DNA of 64,000 nucleotides from contig NZ_JAAVUQ010000027.1 in assembly GCF_018449515.1 (NCBI RefSeq), forward strand, positions 1-64,000, given 5' to 3'. A program made the position numbers and the translations under genes. How positions within the stretch are numbered: the stretch's first letter is position 1; each line of letters begins with the position of its first letter. Origin of the DNA: Caballeronia sp. dw_19 (GTDB taxonomy: Bacteria > Pseudomonadota > Gammaproteobacteria > Burkholderiales > Burkholderiaceae). Shown piece after piece: positions 17,344 through 26,424 of this stretch. Under the pieces are notes generated by a model. That model made no database searches. It was not told the DNA's origin and saw nothing but the letters and a program-made list of their open reading frames with translations.

Positions 17344-18798
17344 CTACTTGACCGTGGCGTACCGCGCCAGTGTGATTTTGCGCGCCGTATCGTGATTGAT
17401 GACCGGCATGGGGTATTCAGCGCCCAGCGAAATCTTCGCGACCTTCAACGCATCCGGTTTCGCTTTCCACGGCGCGTGGATGTCTTTATCCGACAACGCG
17501 GCAAGTTCCGGCACGTAATGACGAATGAACTTGCCGTGGGTATCGAATTTCTCCGACTGCGTGACCGGATTGAAAATGCGGAAATACGGCTGCGCGTCGC
17601 AACCGCTCGACGATGCCCACTGCCACCCGCCATTATTCGATGACAGCTCGAAGTCGTTTAGCATCGACTCGAAATACCGCTCCCCGCGCCGCCAGTCAAG
17701 CCCGAGGTCTTTTGTGAGAAAACTCGCCACGACCATCCGCAGCCGGTTATGCATATAACCCGACTGATTCATCTGGCGCATGGCGGCATCGACTAGCGGA
17801 TAACCCGTCCGGCCTTCGCACCACGCGGCGAAATTGGCATCGGCGGTGTCTCCCGTTTCCCACTCGATACGGTCGTATTCCGGCCTGAACGCCTTGTGGT
17901 CGCCCGGGACGCCAACATGCGGAAAATGGTGCAGCACTGAAAAATAAAAGTCGCGCCAGATCAATTCTGACAGCCACGTTTGCGCGCCCTGATTGCCGTG
18001 ACGCTGAGCGTCGTGCGCGGTACGGGCCAACGCGCGAATCGAGATGGTGCCGTGTCGCGCATGCACGCTGAGATAGCTCGGACCTTTGACCGAAGGAAAG
18101 TCGCGGGTCCGGTCGTAATCGACCATGCGGTCGCGGAAGTCATCGAAGAGCTGGTACGCGCCGCTCGATCCGGCCGGCAACGCGGGCGCGTGCGCGGCGC
18201 TGAAACCGAGCGATTCCAGCGACGGAATCCCGTGCTTCACGCCAGCCGGCGGCCGCGCCAAAGCAGCGAGGTTTTCTTCCGACGCATACGGCTTCAACGC
18301 ATCGGGCGTCAGTGACGCGAGCCAGTTGCGCTTATAGGGCGTAAACACGGTGTAGGGCTTGCCCGCACCCGTGAGCACGTCATTCTCATGAAAGATAACC
18401 TGGTCCTTGAACGTGAAAAACGCCACGTCCGCGCTGGCCAGTTTCCCCCCGATATCCTCGTCCCGCGCCTTCGCAGACGGCTCGTAGTCGCGATTCGTGA
18501 ACACCGCGTCAACGCCGCAGTCGCGGGCGAGCGCGGGAATCTCGTGCGACGGCAGACCGTGCCGCACCATCAGTGCGCCGCCCGCGTCGCGCAGGGTTTT
18601 ATCGAGTTCGATCAGGCTGGCATGAATAAACGGCACGCGACGATCGTTTTGAGGCAAAGGAGAGAGAATTTCGCTGTCGAAAACGAAGGCGCACAGCACC
18701 CGGCGACAGCGTGTTAGTGCGTGATAGAGTGCAGCATGGTCTGCTACGCGCAGGTCTCGTCGAAACCAGACTAGCCCCAGATCAAAGTCGGCCATCAA
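17344..18798 (-). CDS. phrB: deoxyribodipyrimidine photo-lyase
   Basis: DNA repair flavoprotein of 484 aa that uses blue light to split cyclobutane pyrimidine dimers. The N-terminal antenna domain begins LGLVWFRRDLRVADHAAL. The FAD-binding domain has WLSELIWRDFYFSVLHHFPH, GRTGYPLVDAAMRQMNQSGY, MHNRLRMVVASFLTKDLGLD and NNGGWQWASSSGCDAQPYFR, all class I CPD photolyase hallmarks, with the electron-transfer tryptophans present. The start is MM or the second Met (18795). It is divergent from yqgE with only about 26 bp between starts, so the two promoters must overlap each other's 5' coding region. Confidence 0.96.
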   Translation of the reverse strand: MMADFDLGLVWFRRDLRVADHAALYHALTRCRRVLCAFVFDSEILSPLPQNDRRVPFIHASLIELDKTLRDAGGALMVRHGLPSHEIPALARDCGVDAVFTNRDYEPSAKARDEDIGGKLASADVAFFTFKDQVIFHENDVLTGAGKPYTVFTPYKRNWLASLTPDALKPYASEENLAALARPPAGVKHGIPSLESLGFSAAHAPALPAGSSGAYQLFDDFRDRMVDYDRTRDFPSVKGPSYLSVHARHGTISIRALARTAHDAQRHGNQGAQTWLSELIWRDFYFSVLHHFPHVGVPGDHKAFRPEYDRIEWETGDTADANFAAWCEGRTGYPLVDAAMRQMNQSGYMHNRLRMVVASFLTKDLGLDWRRGERYFESMLNDFELSSNNGGWQWASSSGCDAQPYFRIFNPVTQSEKFDTHGKFIRHYVPELAALSDKDIHAPWKAKPDALKVAKISLGAEYPMPVINHDTARKITLARYATVK

Positions 18799-18824
18799 GC
18801 AGCGCCTTTGCTAAAATTCGAATT

Positions 18825-19403
18825 ATGTCCAACACTTCCGATCGCATCAATTTGACCAATCAGTTCCTGATCGCCATGCCCAACATGGCCGATCCCACGT
18901 TCTCGGGGACTGTAGTCTACCTTTGCGATCACAGCGAGCGCGGTGCGCTCGGCCTGGTGATCAACCGGCCGACCGACATCGACCTCCAATCGCTTTTCAA
19001 TCGCATCGACCTGAAACTCGAGATCGAGCCGCTCGTGCATCTGCCCGTTTATTTCGGCGGACCGGTGCAGACCGAGCGCGGCTTCGTGCTGCACGATCCG
19101 GCCGACGGCGACGTCTATACCTCGTCCATGAGCGTCCCTGGCGGTCTCGCCATGACCACGTCGAAAGACGTGCTCGAAGCGGTCGCGAGCGGCAAGGGGC
19201 CTGCACGTTTCCTGCTCACGCTCGGCCATGCCGGCTGGGGCGCGGGGCAACTGGAAGAAGAAATCGCCAAGAACGGCTGGCTGACGGTGGAAGCCGATCC
19301 GCGCATCGTCTTCGACGTACCCGCCGAGGACAAGCTGCAAGCGGCGTTGTCGTTGCTCGGCGTATCGCTTTCCATGCTGTCGGGCGAAGCGGGCCACGCA
19401 TGA
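18825..19403 (+). CDS. yqgE: YqgE/AlgH family protein (DUF179)
   Basis: Cytoplasmic protein of 192 aa. Start MSNTSDRINLTNQFLIAMPN, with MADPTFSGTVVYLCDHSERG and ALGLVINRPT, VYFGGPVQTERGFVLH and LTLGHAGWGAGQLEEEIAKN as conserved blocks. Called a putative transcriptional regulator from AlgH of Pseudomonas, but the true role is unknown. I chose ATG 18825 because the family starts here. The stop overlaps the ruvX start (ATGA, 19400-19403), making it the first gene of a yqgE-ruvX-pyrR-pyrB-pyrC' series. Confidence 0.94.
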   Translation: MSNTSDRINLTNQFLIAMPNMADPTFSGTVVYLCDHSERGALGLVINRPTDIDLQSLFNRIDLKLEIEPLVHLPVYFGGPVQTERGFVLHDPADGDVYTSSMSVPGGLAMTTSKDVLEAVASGKGPARFLLTLGHAGWGAGQLEEEIAKNGWLTVEADPRIVFDVPAEDKLQAALSLLGVSLSMLSGEAGHA

Positions 19404-19861
19404 CGGGTGACACCCGCACTGACGCGCGCACCGAAGCCACGCTGCTTGCCTTCGATTACGGCGAGAAACGCATTGGCGTCGCGGTCGGCAATACGTTGAC
19501 CGGGCACGCCCGGGCGCTGACGGTGTTTGAAAACCGCAGCCGCGAATATCGTTTCGAAGTAGCCGGTCAATTAATTGCGGAATGGAAACCCATGACCGTG
19601 ATAGTCGGCCTGCCAATGCACCCCGACGGCACGCCGCACGAAATGACGCAATTGGCCACGCGTTTCGGCAATCAGCTGAATGGCCGTTTCAGCGTGCCGG
19701 TGAGTTGGGTGGACGAGCGGTATTCATCGGTGGAAGCGAAGGCCGAAATGAAACGCAACGGCGTGAAGATGAATGCGAAGGGCCGTTACGACGATATCGA
19801 CGCCGAAGCCGCGCGGATCATCCTCCAACAGTATCTAGACGGACTTCACGACCCATCATGA
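19400..19861 (+). CDS. ruvX: RuvX/YqgF Holliday-junction resolvase-like nuclease
   Basis: RNase H-fold protein of 153 aa. LLAFDYGEKRIGVAVGN carries the first catalytic Asp, VIVGLPMHPDGTPHEM the second site and VSWVDERYSSVEAKAEM the Glu, with DDIDAEAARIILQQYL at the end. YqgF proteins act in 16S rRNA 5'-end processing and may resolve recombination intermediates; which applies here is not visible. It is coupled to yqgE by a 4-bp overlap and is 9 bp before pyrR. Confidence 0.94.
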   Translation: MTGDTRTDARTEATLLAFDYGEKRIGVAVGNTLTGHARALTVFENRSREYRFEVAGQLIAEWKPMTVIVGLPMHPDGTPHEMTQLATRFGNQLNGRFSVPVSWVDERYSSVEAKAEMKRNGVKMNAKGRYDDIDAEAARIILQQYLDGLHDPS

Positions 19862-19870
19862 GTTCCCAGC

Positions 19871-20386
19871 ATGACTTCTATTAATGCCGAGGCGCTGTAT
19901 CGCGAGTTGCTTGGGCAGATCCGCGCGGCTTATGGTGAATCGCTGACGCAAGCTGGCGCTCCGGTGCTCGCGGGTATTTACAGCGGCGGCGTGTGGCTCG
20001 TCGAACGCCTCGCCAAAGATCTGAACGTGGCCGGATTCGGCGTGGTGAACGTGTCGTTGCATCGCGACGATTACGCAAAGAAGGGCCTGCACAGCCAGGC
20101 CAGCCCGACGTCGCTGCCATTCGAAGTCGACAATCAACAAATCCTGCTGGTCGACGACGTGCTCTCGACGGGCCGGACCGTGCGCGCCGCCGTCAACGAG
20201 CTTTATGATTTCGGCCGTCCGGCTTCCGTGGAACTCGCCGTGCTGGCCGATCGCGGTGGCCGCGAGTTGCCCGTGGCAGCGCGTTTCACCGGCGGCGTAG
20301 TCGATGTACCCGCGAACGCCAATCTCGTGCTCACGCAGCGCGACGACGGCACGCTGGCGTTCACGACTGAAGCTCGCACGGACTAA
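19871..20386 (+). CDS. pyrR: PyrR-type uracil phosphoribosyltransferase / regulator
   Basis: Type I phosphoribosyltransferase of 171 aa. The PRPP loop QILLVDDVLSTGRTVRAAVN is intact, as are LAGIYSGGVWLVERLA and DYAKKGLHSQASPTSLPFEV. In Gram-positive bacteria PyrR binds pyr mRNA as an attenuator; in proteobacteria its regulatory role is unproven and it may act simply as a salvage enzyme. The 79-bp gap to pyrB shows no obvious attenuator hairpin set. It lies directly upstream of pyrB in the same operon. Confidence 0.93.
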   Translation: MTSINAEALYRELLGQIRAAYGESLTQAGAPVLAGIYSGGVWLVERLAKDLNVAGFGVVNVSLHRDDYAKKGLHSQASPTSLPFEVDNQQILLVDDVLSTGRTVRAAVNELYDFGRPASVELAVLADRGGRELPVAARFTGGVVDVPANANLVLTQRDDGTLAFTTEARTD

Positions 20387-20465
20387 AAACGCGCTCGTGT
20401 ACGAATAGCAGCGACCAGCGGGCCCCCTTTCCCCAGACAAGAAACAACGCACCACCAGGATCGAC

Positions 20466-21497
20466 ATGAACACGGCCACCCAGGGTTCTGCCGAAAGCCG
20501 CGAGCCGGACAGAAAACCGGCGTCTTCGCGCTACGGTTTTCTCAAAGGCAATCCGCAGCTCACGAAGAACGGCGAACTCAAGCATCTGCTCACCATAGAA
20601 GGACTTCCGCGCGCGATCGTCACGCATATTCTCGATACCGCCGAACAGTTCGTCAGTGTGACGGATCGCGAGATCAAGAAAGTACCGCTGCTGCGCGGCA
20701 AGTCAGTTTTCAACCTGTTCTTCGAGAACTCCACGCGCACCCGGACCACGTTCGAGATCGCTGCGAAGCGACTCTCGGCGGACGTGCTGAATTTGAATAT
20801 CAATGCGTCGTCCACGAGCAAGGGTGAGTCGCTGCTCGACACCATCAACAACCTCTCGGCCATGCACGCGGACATGTTTGTCGTGCGTCATGCGTCGAGC
20901 GGTGCGCCGTATCTGATTGCCGAGCACTGCGCGCCGCACGTGCACGTGATCAATGCCGGCGATGGACGTCATGCACACCCGACGCAGGGTTTGCTCGACA
21001 TGTACACCATCCGCCATTACAAGAAAGATTTCAGGAATCTGCGTGTGGCGATTGTGGGTGACATTTTGCATTCGCGCGTCGCCCGTTCTGATATTCACGC
21101 GCTCACCACGCTCGGTGTGCCGGAAGTGCGCGCAATCGGTCCGCGAACCTTGCTGCCGAGCAATCTCAACGAGATGGGCGTGCACGTGTATCACAACCTC
21201 GACGAAGGTTTGAAGGAGGTCGATGTAATCATCATGCTGCGCTTGCAGAACGAACGCATGAGCGGCGCGTTGCTGCCGTCGGCGCAAGAGTATTTCAAGT
21301 CCTGGGGACTCACGCCGGAACGTCTCGCGCTGGCTGCGCCCGACGCTATCGTGATGCATCCCGGACCGATGAATCGCGGCGTGGAAATCGATTCGCAAGT
21401 GGCCGACGGTCCGCAATCGGTGATCCTTAACCAGGTCACATTCGGAATTGCCGTGCGGATGGCGGTAATGGGCATCGTTGCGGGAAATAACGACTAA
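20466..21497 (+). CDS. pyrB: aspartate carbamoyltransferase catalytic subunit
   Basis: Enzyme of 343 aa for the committed step of pyrimidine synthesis, joining carbamoyl phosphate and aspartate. VFNLFFENSTRTRTTFEIAA carries the S-T-R-T-R carbamoyl-phosphate site. Other blocks are INNLSAMHADMFVVRHASSG, GRHAHPTQGLLDMYTI and VIMHPGPMNRGVEID. The N-terminal extension of about 35 residues before HLLTIEGLPRAI is typical of the class A ATCases that form dodecamers with an inactive DHOase-like partner. That partner is the next gene; the pyrB stop lies 4 bp before its start. No pyrI gene is present, as expected for this class. Confidence 0.97.
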   Translation: MNTATQGSAESREPDRKPASSRYGFLKGNPQLTKNGELKHLLTIEGLPRAIVTHILDTAEQFVSVTDREIKKVPLLRGKSVFNLFFENSTRTRTTFEIAAKRLSADVLNLNINASSTSKGESLLDTINNLSAMHADMFVVRHASSGAPYLIAEHCAPHVHVINAGDGRHAHPTQGLLDMYTIRHYKKDFRNLRVAIVGDILHSRVARSDIHALTTLGVPEVRAIGPRTLLPSNLNEMGVHVYHNLDEGLKEVDVIIMLRLQNERMSGALLPSAQEYFKSWGLTPERLALAAPDAIVMHPGPMNRGVEIDSQVADGPQSVILNQVTFGIAVRMAVMGIVAGNND

Positions 21498-21501
21498 CAC
21501 C

Positions 21502-22779
21502 ATGAAGATCCATATTCAGGGCGGCACGCTCATTGACCCGGCTGCGGGCACCGAAACCCAGGCCGATGTGTTTATCGAAGCGGGAAAGATCGTGGCCATT
21601 GGCGACGCTCCCACCGATTTCCACGCGACCCGGGTGATCGATGCAACAGGATTGGCCCTTTCGCCGGGTTTTGTCGACTTGAGCGCGCGATTGCGCGAGC
21701 CGGGTTTTGAACACAAGGCCACGCTCGAGTCCGAAATGGCGGCTGCAGCCGCAGGTGGCGTGACGAGTCTCGTCTGTCCGCCCGATACCGATCCCGTTCT
21801 CGATGAACCGGGTCTTGTCGAAATGCTCAAGTTCCGCGCGCAGAAGCTGCATCAGGCGCATGTGTATCCGCTCGGCGCGTTGACCGTGGGACTGAAGGGC
21901 GAGGCGATCACTGAAATGGTCGAGTTGACCGAGTCGGGCTGCATCGGCTTCTCGCAAGCGGATACACCGATTGTCAATACACGCACGCTCCTGCGCGCGC
22001 TGCAATATGCGACCACGTACGGGTACGCCGTGTGGCTGCGCCCGCAAGACTCCTATATGGCGAGTGGCGGCGTGGCGGCGAGTGGCGCGGTGGCGTCGCG
22101 CCTCGGCTTGTCGGGCGTGCCGGTGTCGGCAGAAACCATCGCATTGCATACTATTTTCGAATTGGTGCGGGTGTCGGGCGCGCGGGTGCATTTGTCGCAT
22201 TTGTCGTCGGCGGCGGGTGTCGCGCTCGTGCGCGAGGCGAAGGCCGAGGGCTTGCCCGTGACCTGCGACGTGACCATCAACCACGTGCATCTGACCGATA
22301 TGGATATCGGTTATTTCAACTCGCAATTCCGTCTCGATCCGCCGTTGCGCTCGCAGCGTGACCGCGACGCGATTCGCGCGGGGCTGGCGGATGGCACTAT
22401 CGATGCAATCTGCTCCGATCACACCCCGCTCGACGACGATGAAAAGCTGCTGCCCTTCGCCGAGGCTACGCCGGGCGCGACCGGGCTGGAACTGCTGTTG
22501 TCGCTGACGGTGAAATGGGCGCGTGAGGCGCGCGTGCCGCTGGCGAAGGCGCTCACGCGTATCACGTCTGCGCCGGCTGGCGTGCTCAAGCTGAACGCGG
22601 GGCGTATTGTCGTGGGCGAATCAGCCGATCTCTGTCTCTTCGATCCCGCCGCCGAATGGCTCGTCGAGCCCGCCAACCTCAAGAGCCAGGGGCACAACTC
22701 ACCGTTCCTCGGTTATGAATTGCCGGCGCGTGTATTGATGACGCTGGTGTCGGGGCATATTGCCTATGAAGCGCGCTGA
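21502..22779 (+). CDS. pyrX: dihydroorotase-like subunit, probably non-catalytic (PyrC'/PyrX)
   Basis: Amidohydrolase-fold protein of 425 aa of the dihydroorotase family. The metal motif D-x-H-x-H-L-R-E-P-G reads DLSARLREPG here, so both metal-binding histidines are replaced (Ser, Arg). Later blocks remain: LICPPDTDPVLDEPG region, VTCDVTINHVHLTDMDI, AICSDHTPLDDDEK and FAEATPGATGLELLLSLTV. This loss is the known mark of PyrC' (PyrX), the structural partner of class A aspartate carbamoyltransferases in pseudomonads. An active dihydroorotase should be encoded elsewhere. Start ATG 21502 is 4 bp after pyrB. Confidence 0.9.
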   Translation: MKIHIQGGTLIDPAAGTETQADVFIEAGKIVAIGDAPTDFHATRVIDATGLALSPGFVDLSARLREPGFEHKATLESEMAAAAAGGVTSLVCPPDTDPVLDEPGLVEMLKFRAQKLHQAHVYPLGALTVGLKGEAITEMVELTESGCIGFSQADTPIVNTRTLLRALQYATTYGYAVWLRPQDSYMASGGVAASGAVASRLGLSGVPVSAETIALHTIFELVRVSGARVHLSHLSSAAGVALVREAKAEGLPVTCDVTINHVHLTDMDIGYFNSQFRLDPPLRSQRDRDAIRAGLADGTIDAICSDHTPLDDDEKLLPFAEATPGATGLELLLSLTVKWAREARVPLAKALTRITSAPAGVLKLNAGRIVVGESADLCLFDPAAEWLVEPANLKSQGHNSPFLGYELPARVLMTLVSGHIAYEAR

Positions 22780-22791
22780 CCGGTCCTGACC

Positions 22792-23601
22792 ATGTTCGCT
22801 TTCCGCAAAGCACGGATTTTTGGGCATCTGCTTCATGGCATGTGGACGGTGGCCACGCGTTTCCCGAACGCGACGCCGCAAGTGTGCATGGAGCTGAATC
22901 GCCTCTGGTCGGTTGAAATGTTGTGTCGATGCGGGATGAAGCTTGTCGTGCACAACGATCACGCGCGGCTCGATAGCGGCGCGCTCGTGGTCGGCAACCA
23001 CGTGTCCTGGATCGATATCTACGTGGTCAACGCGTGGCGGCCGACGCCGTTTGTATCGAAGGCGGAGGTTCGCCAATGGCCGCTGGTCGGCTGGCTTGCG
23101 CAGCAGCTCGACACGATCTTCCTTCAACGCGAAAAACGTAGCGATGCGAAACGCATCATGCATGAGCTGTCGGAACGGCTCGCGCGGGGCGAACTGATGT
23201 GCGTGTTTCCGGAAGGGACGACGTCGTCTGGCACGGACTTGCTGCCGTTTCACTCCAACTTGTTTCAGGCGGCTGTGTCGGCGTCTCGTCCGGTGCAACC
23301 GATCTGCCTGATGTATGAAGATGCGAACGGACGGCAGTCGGCGGCGCCGGCTTATATCGACGACCTGACGCTGGCGTTCACGCTGAACGCGATGCTCCGC
23401 GATACGCCGCTGACAGCGCATCTTTATGTCTGCGATGCGATCCAGCCGGGTGCCGACCGGCGCGTGCTGGCGAAAGAGGCGCAGGCGGCGGTGGAGGCGG
23501 CGTTGCGGCGGATGCAGGCGGGGCTGGGGGCGCCGGTCGCGGTTGTTAGCGACGACGCGGGGGCGGTTGCCGAGTTCGAAGCGGTGACGCCGCGGCATTG
23601 A
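22792..23601 (+). CDS. plsC: 1-acyl-sn-glycerol-3-phosphate acyltransferase-like
   Basis: PlsC-type acyltransferase of 269 aa, membrane-associated, transferring an acyl chain to lysophosphatidic acid or a related acceptor. The catalytic motif NHVSWIDIY (NHx4D form), FVSKAEVRQWPLVGWLAQQL, then the acceptor motif FPEGTTSSG are all in place. It is 12 bp after pyrX, so it is probably the last gene of the pyrimidine operon transcript. PlsC paralogues in this position often act on ornithine lipids; this cannot be decided from sequence. Confidence 0.9.
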   Translation: MFAFRKARIFGHLLHGMWTVATRFPNATPQVCMELNRLWSVEMLCRCGMKLVVHNDHARLDSGALVVGNHVSWIDIYVVNAWRPTPFVSKAEVRQWPLVGWLAQQLDTIFLQREKRSDAKRIMHELSERLARGELMCVFPEGTTSSGTDLLPFHSNLFQAAVSASRPVQPICLMYEDANGRQSAAPAYIDDLTLAFTLNAMLRDTPLTAHLYVCDAIQPGADRRVLAKEAQAAVEAALRRMQAGLGAPVAVVSDDAGAVAEFEAVTPRH

Positions 23602-23904
23602 GCGTTTCGGCGGAGCAAACGCGCAAGCGCGTCAGCGTTGCATCGCTTCGGTTTTAACGACAGGTGCACGTCGCGTTGGAGCGATGCGCCGACTGACGTG
23701 CCAGGAATCACGAAGCGATCCAGTCTGCCTTTTGGCCGAAAAGCACGTGAGTGGCAGGTGGACATTGGGGGGGGCGCCTGTGATATCTTCGTGATGGCTT
23801 AAGGCAGCTTGCTGAATGTCCTAGTGCGCATGCGTTTCTCCGACCTACGTTTCGATGTTTGGGGTGATAGAACCTGCCAATCAACTTTTTCGCGCAGAAA
23901 TTAC
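23602..23904. other. upstream region of rmlBACD, with G8 tract
   Basis: 303 bp between plsC and rmlB. A run of eight G at 23767-23774 lies about 130 bp before rmlB. GATATCTTCGTGATGGC follows but no convincing promoter pair is visible. Marks the left border of the polysaccharide island. Confidence 0.45.
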
Positions 23905-24972
23905 ATGATTCTAGTGACTGGCGGTGCGGGTTTTATCGGTGCTAACTTCGTGCTTGATTGGCTGCATGCATCCAAAGAAGCGGTGCTGAACGTCGACGCG
24001 CTGACGTACGCAGGCAATCTCGGTACGCTCAAGTCGCAACAAGACAACGCCCGGCATGTATTCGTCCGCGCAAACATTTGCGATCGCTCCGCAATGGACG
24101 CGTTGATCGCCGAACACAAGCCACGCGCTATCCTGCACTTTGCGGCTGAGAGCCACGTCGATCGTTCGATCCATGGGCCGGCGGATTTCGTGCAGACCAA
24201 TGTGGTGGGGACGTTCACGCTGCTGGAAGCAACTCGCGCTTATTGGACATCTTTGCCCGAAGCGGAAAAGACCGCGTTCCGCTTTCTGCATGTTTCGACG
24301 GATGAAGTGTTCGGATCGCTCTCTGCAACTGATCCCCAGTTCTCCGAGACCACGCCTTACGCGCCGAACAGCCCTTATTCCGCCACGAAGGCGGCTTCGG
24401 ATCATCTGGTCCGCGCCTATCACCACACGTATGGTCTGCCGGTCCTCACGACCAACTGCTCGAATAACTACGGGCCGTATCAATTCCCGGAAAAACTCAT
24501 TCCCCTGATGATCGCCAACGCGACAGCCGGCAAGCCGCTGCCTGTGTATGGGGACGGTCAGAATGTGCGCGACTGGCTCTACGTTGGCGACCATTGCAGC
24601 GCGATTCGCGAAGTGCTTGCACGCGGAAAACCGGGAGAGACCTACAACGTCGGCGGTTGGAACGAGAAGAAGAACCTTGAAGTGGTGCACACGCTCTGCG
24701 ACTTGCTCGACCGCTTCAAGCCGAAATTGAACGGCTCTTACCGTGATCAGATCACCTATGTGACAGACCGGCCAGGGCATGACCGGCGTTATGCGATCGA
24801 CGCGCGCAAGCTTGAACGCGAGCTTGGATGGAAGCCGGCGGAGACTTTCGAAACAGGCTTGGAAAAGACTGTCCGGTGGTATCTCGACAATCAGGAATGG
24901 TCCGACGAAGTAGCTTCCGGCGAGTACCTGAAGTGGGTCGAAACGAACTACGCGCAGCGTGCGCATAACTGA
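23905..24972 (+). CDS. rmlB: dTDP-glucose 4,6-dehydratase
   Basis: Extended SDR enzyme of 355 aa that converts dTDP-glucose to dTDP-4-keto-6-deoxyglucose, the second step to dTDP-L-rhamnose. MILVTGGAGFIGANFVLDWL is the NAD site; HVSTDEVFGSL holds the catalytic Thr-Asp-Glu; YSATKAASDHLVRAYHHTYG holds the Tyr-x3-Lys pair; NNYGPYQFPEKLIPLMI is the substrate block. The start at 23905 is chosen because it begins the Rossmann strand; upstream in-frame codons are not conserved. First gene of rmlBACD, 12 bp before rmlA. Confidence 0.97.
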   Translation: MILVTGGAGFIGANFVLDWLHASKEAVLNVDALTYAGNLGTLKSQQDNARHVFVRANICDRSAMDALIAEHKPRAILHFAAESHVDRSIHGPADFVQTNVVGTFTLLEATRAYWTSLPEAEKTAFRFLHVSTDEVFGSLSATDPQFSETTPYAPNSPYSATKAASDHLVRAYHHTYGLPVLTTNCSNNYGPYQFPEKLIPLMIANATAGKPLPVYGDGQNVRDWLYVGDHCSAIREVLARGKPGETYNVGGWNEKKNLEVVHTLCDLLDRFKPKLNGSYRDQITYVTDRPGHDRRYAIDARKLERELGWKPAETFETGLEKTVRWYLDNQEWSDEVASGEYLKWVETNYAQRAHN

Positions 24973-24984
24973 CAGGAATCGACC

Positions 24985-25878
24985 ATGGCACGTAAGGGCA
25001 TCATTCTCGCCGGCGGTTCCGGAACACGGCTTTATCCGATCACGCATGTCGTCTCAAAGCAACTGTTGCCTGTGTACGACAAGCCGATGATCTATTACCC
25101 GCTATCCACGCTGATGATCGGGGGTATTCGTGACGTGTTGATCATCTCCACGCCGCAAGACACGCCGCGATTCGAGACGATGCTCGGTGACGGAACCCAG
25201 TGGGGCATGAATATTCGCTACGAAGTGCAGCCATCGCCCGATGGATTGGCGCAGGCGTTCATTATCGGCAAGGAATTCATCGGCAACGATCCGTCGGCAC
25301 TGATCCTTGGCGACAACATCTTTTATGGCCACGATCTCGTGAAGCAACTCGAGCGCGCCGATGCTCGTAGCGATTGCGCGACCGTATTTGCCTATCACGT
25401 CCAGGATCCCGAGCGTTATGGCGTAGTGGAGTTCGACAAGCAGTTCCGTGCGTTATCGATAGAAGAGAAGCCCTTGAAGCCGCGTTCGAACTACGCGGTT
25501 ACCGGACTCTATTTCTACGACAACCAGGTCTGCGACATCGCTGCCGATATCAAGCCGTCGCTGCGCGGCGAACTCGAAATCACCGACGTGAATTCCCGCT
25601 ATCTTGAGCAGGAGAAACTGACCGTCGAGATCATGGGACGTGGTTTTGCATGGCTCGATACCGGGACGCACGATTCGCTCATTGAAGCGGCCACGTTCAT
25701 AGCGACGCTACAAAAACGGCAGGGCTTGGTGGTAGCGTGCCCGGAGGAAATTGCCTATCGTCGAGCATGGATTGATGACGAGCAGTTGCTCAGGCTCGCC
25801 AGGCCGCTCGCGAAGAACGCATACGGGCAGTACCTTCTCAACCTATCAAACGCTCAAGTCGCATGGCCATCCACGTAA
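24985..25878 (+). CDS. rmlA: glucose-1-phosphate thymidylyltransferase
   Basis: Nucleotidyltransferase of 297 aa making dTDP-glucose from glucose-1-phosphate and dTTP. GIILAGGSGTRLYPITHVVS with QLLPVYDKPMIYYPLSTLM is the family signature, and LILGDNIFYGHDL, YGVVEFD, SIEEKPLKPRSNYAVTGLYF and AWLDTGTHDSLIEAA follow. It is feedback-inhibited by dTDP-L-rhamnose in characterised relatives. AGGAA lies 8 nt before the ATG. It overlaps rmlC by 16 bp. Confidence 0.97.
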   Translation: MARKGIILAGGSGTRLYPITHVVSKQLLPVYDKPMIYYPLSTLMIGGIRDVLIISTPQDTPRFETMLGDGTQWGMNIRYEVQPSPDGLAQAFIIGKEFIGNDPSALILGDNIFYGHDLVKQLERADARSDCATVFAYHVQDPERYGVVEFDKQFRALSIEEKPLKPRSNYAVTGLYFYDNQVCDIAADIKPSLRGELEITDVNSRYLEQEKLTVEIMGRGFAWLDTGTHDSLIEAATFIATLQKRQGLVVACPEEIAYRRAWIDDEQLLRLARPLAKNAYGQYLLNLSNAQVAWPST

Positions 25879-26414
25879 GCGCCACCGCGCTGCCCGAAGT
25901 CAGGATCATCGAACCGAAAGTGTTCGGCGATGCCCGGGGCTACTTCTACGAAAGCTTTAACGGCCGCGAGTTCTCGGACCAGGTAGGAGTGGACGTTCAG
26001 TTCGTGCAGGACAACCATTCCCGCTCGGCCAAGGGCGTGTTGCGTGGCTTGCATTATCAGATCGAGCACGCACAGGGCAAACTCGTGCGCGTGGTGGAAG
26101 GCGAAGTATTCGATGTGGCCGTCGATATCCGCAAGAGCTCGCCGAATTTTGGCAAGTGGGTGGGCGTGCATTTGTCGGAGGAGAACCATCGGCAATTGTG
26201 GGTGCCACCGGGTTTTGCGCATGGGTTTGTAGTGTTATCGGAGTCGGCGCAGTTTCTCTACAAGACGACGGACTACTGGTACCCGGCGCACGAACGCAGC
26301 ATCATCTGGAACGATCCGGAAATTGGGATTGAGTGGCCGATCGATTTCGAACCGTTGCTGGCGGCGAAAGATGCGGCGGCCGTGCGGCTGGTCGATGCGC
26401 AGCACTTTACGTGA
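25863..26414 (+). CDS. rmlC: dTDP-4-dehydrorhamnose 3,5-epimerase
   Basis: Cupin-fold epimerase of 183 aa, third step to dTDP-L-rhamnose. FGDARGYFYESFNGREFSDQ, FVQDNHSRSAKGVLRGLHYQ (catalytic His and Arg/Lys), VVEGEVFDVAVDIRKSSP and WVPPGFAHGFVVLSE are the diagnostic motifs. The start lies inside the end of rmlA, so translation is coupled; rmlD begins 10 bp after its stop. Confidence 0.97.
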   Translation: MAIHVSATALPEVRIIEPKVFGDARGYFYESFNGREFSDQVGVDVQFVQDNHSRSAKGVLRGLHYQIEHAQGKLVRVVEGEVFDVAVDIRKSSPNFGKWVGVHLSEENHRQLWVPPGFAHGFVVLSESAQFLYKTTDYWYPAHERSIIWNDPEIGIEWPIDFEPLLAAKDAAAVRLVDAQHFT

Positions 26415-26424
26415 GAGCCTGTAG

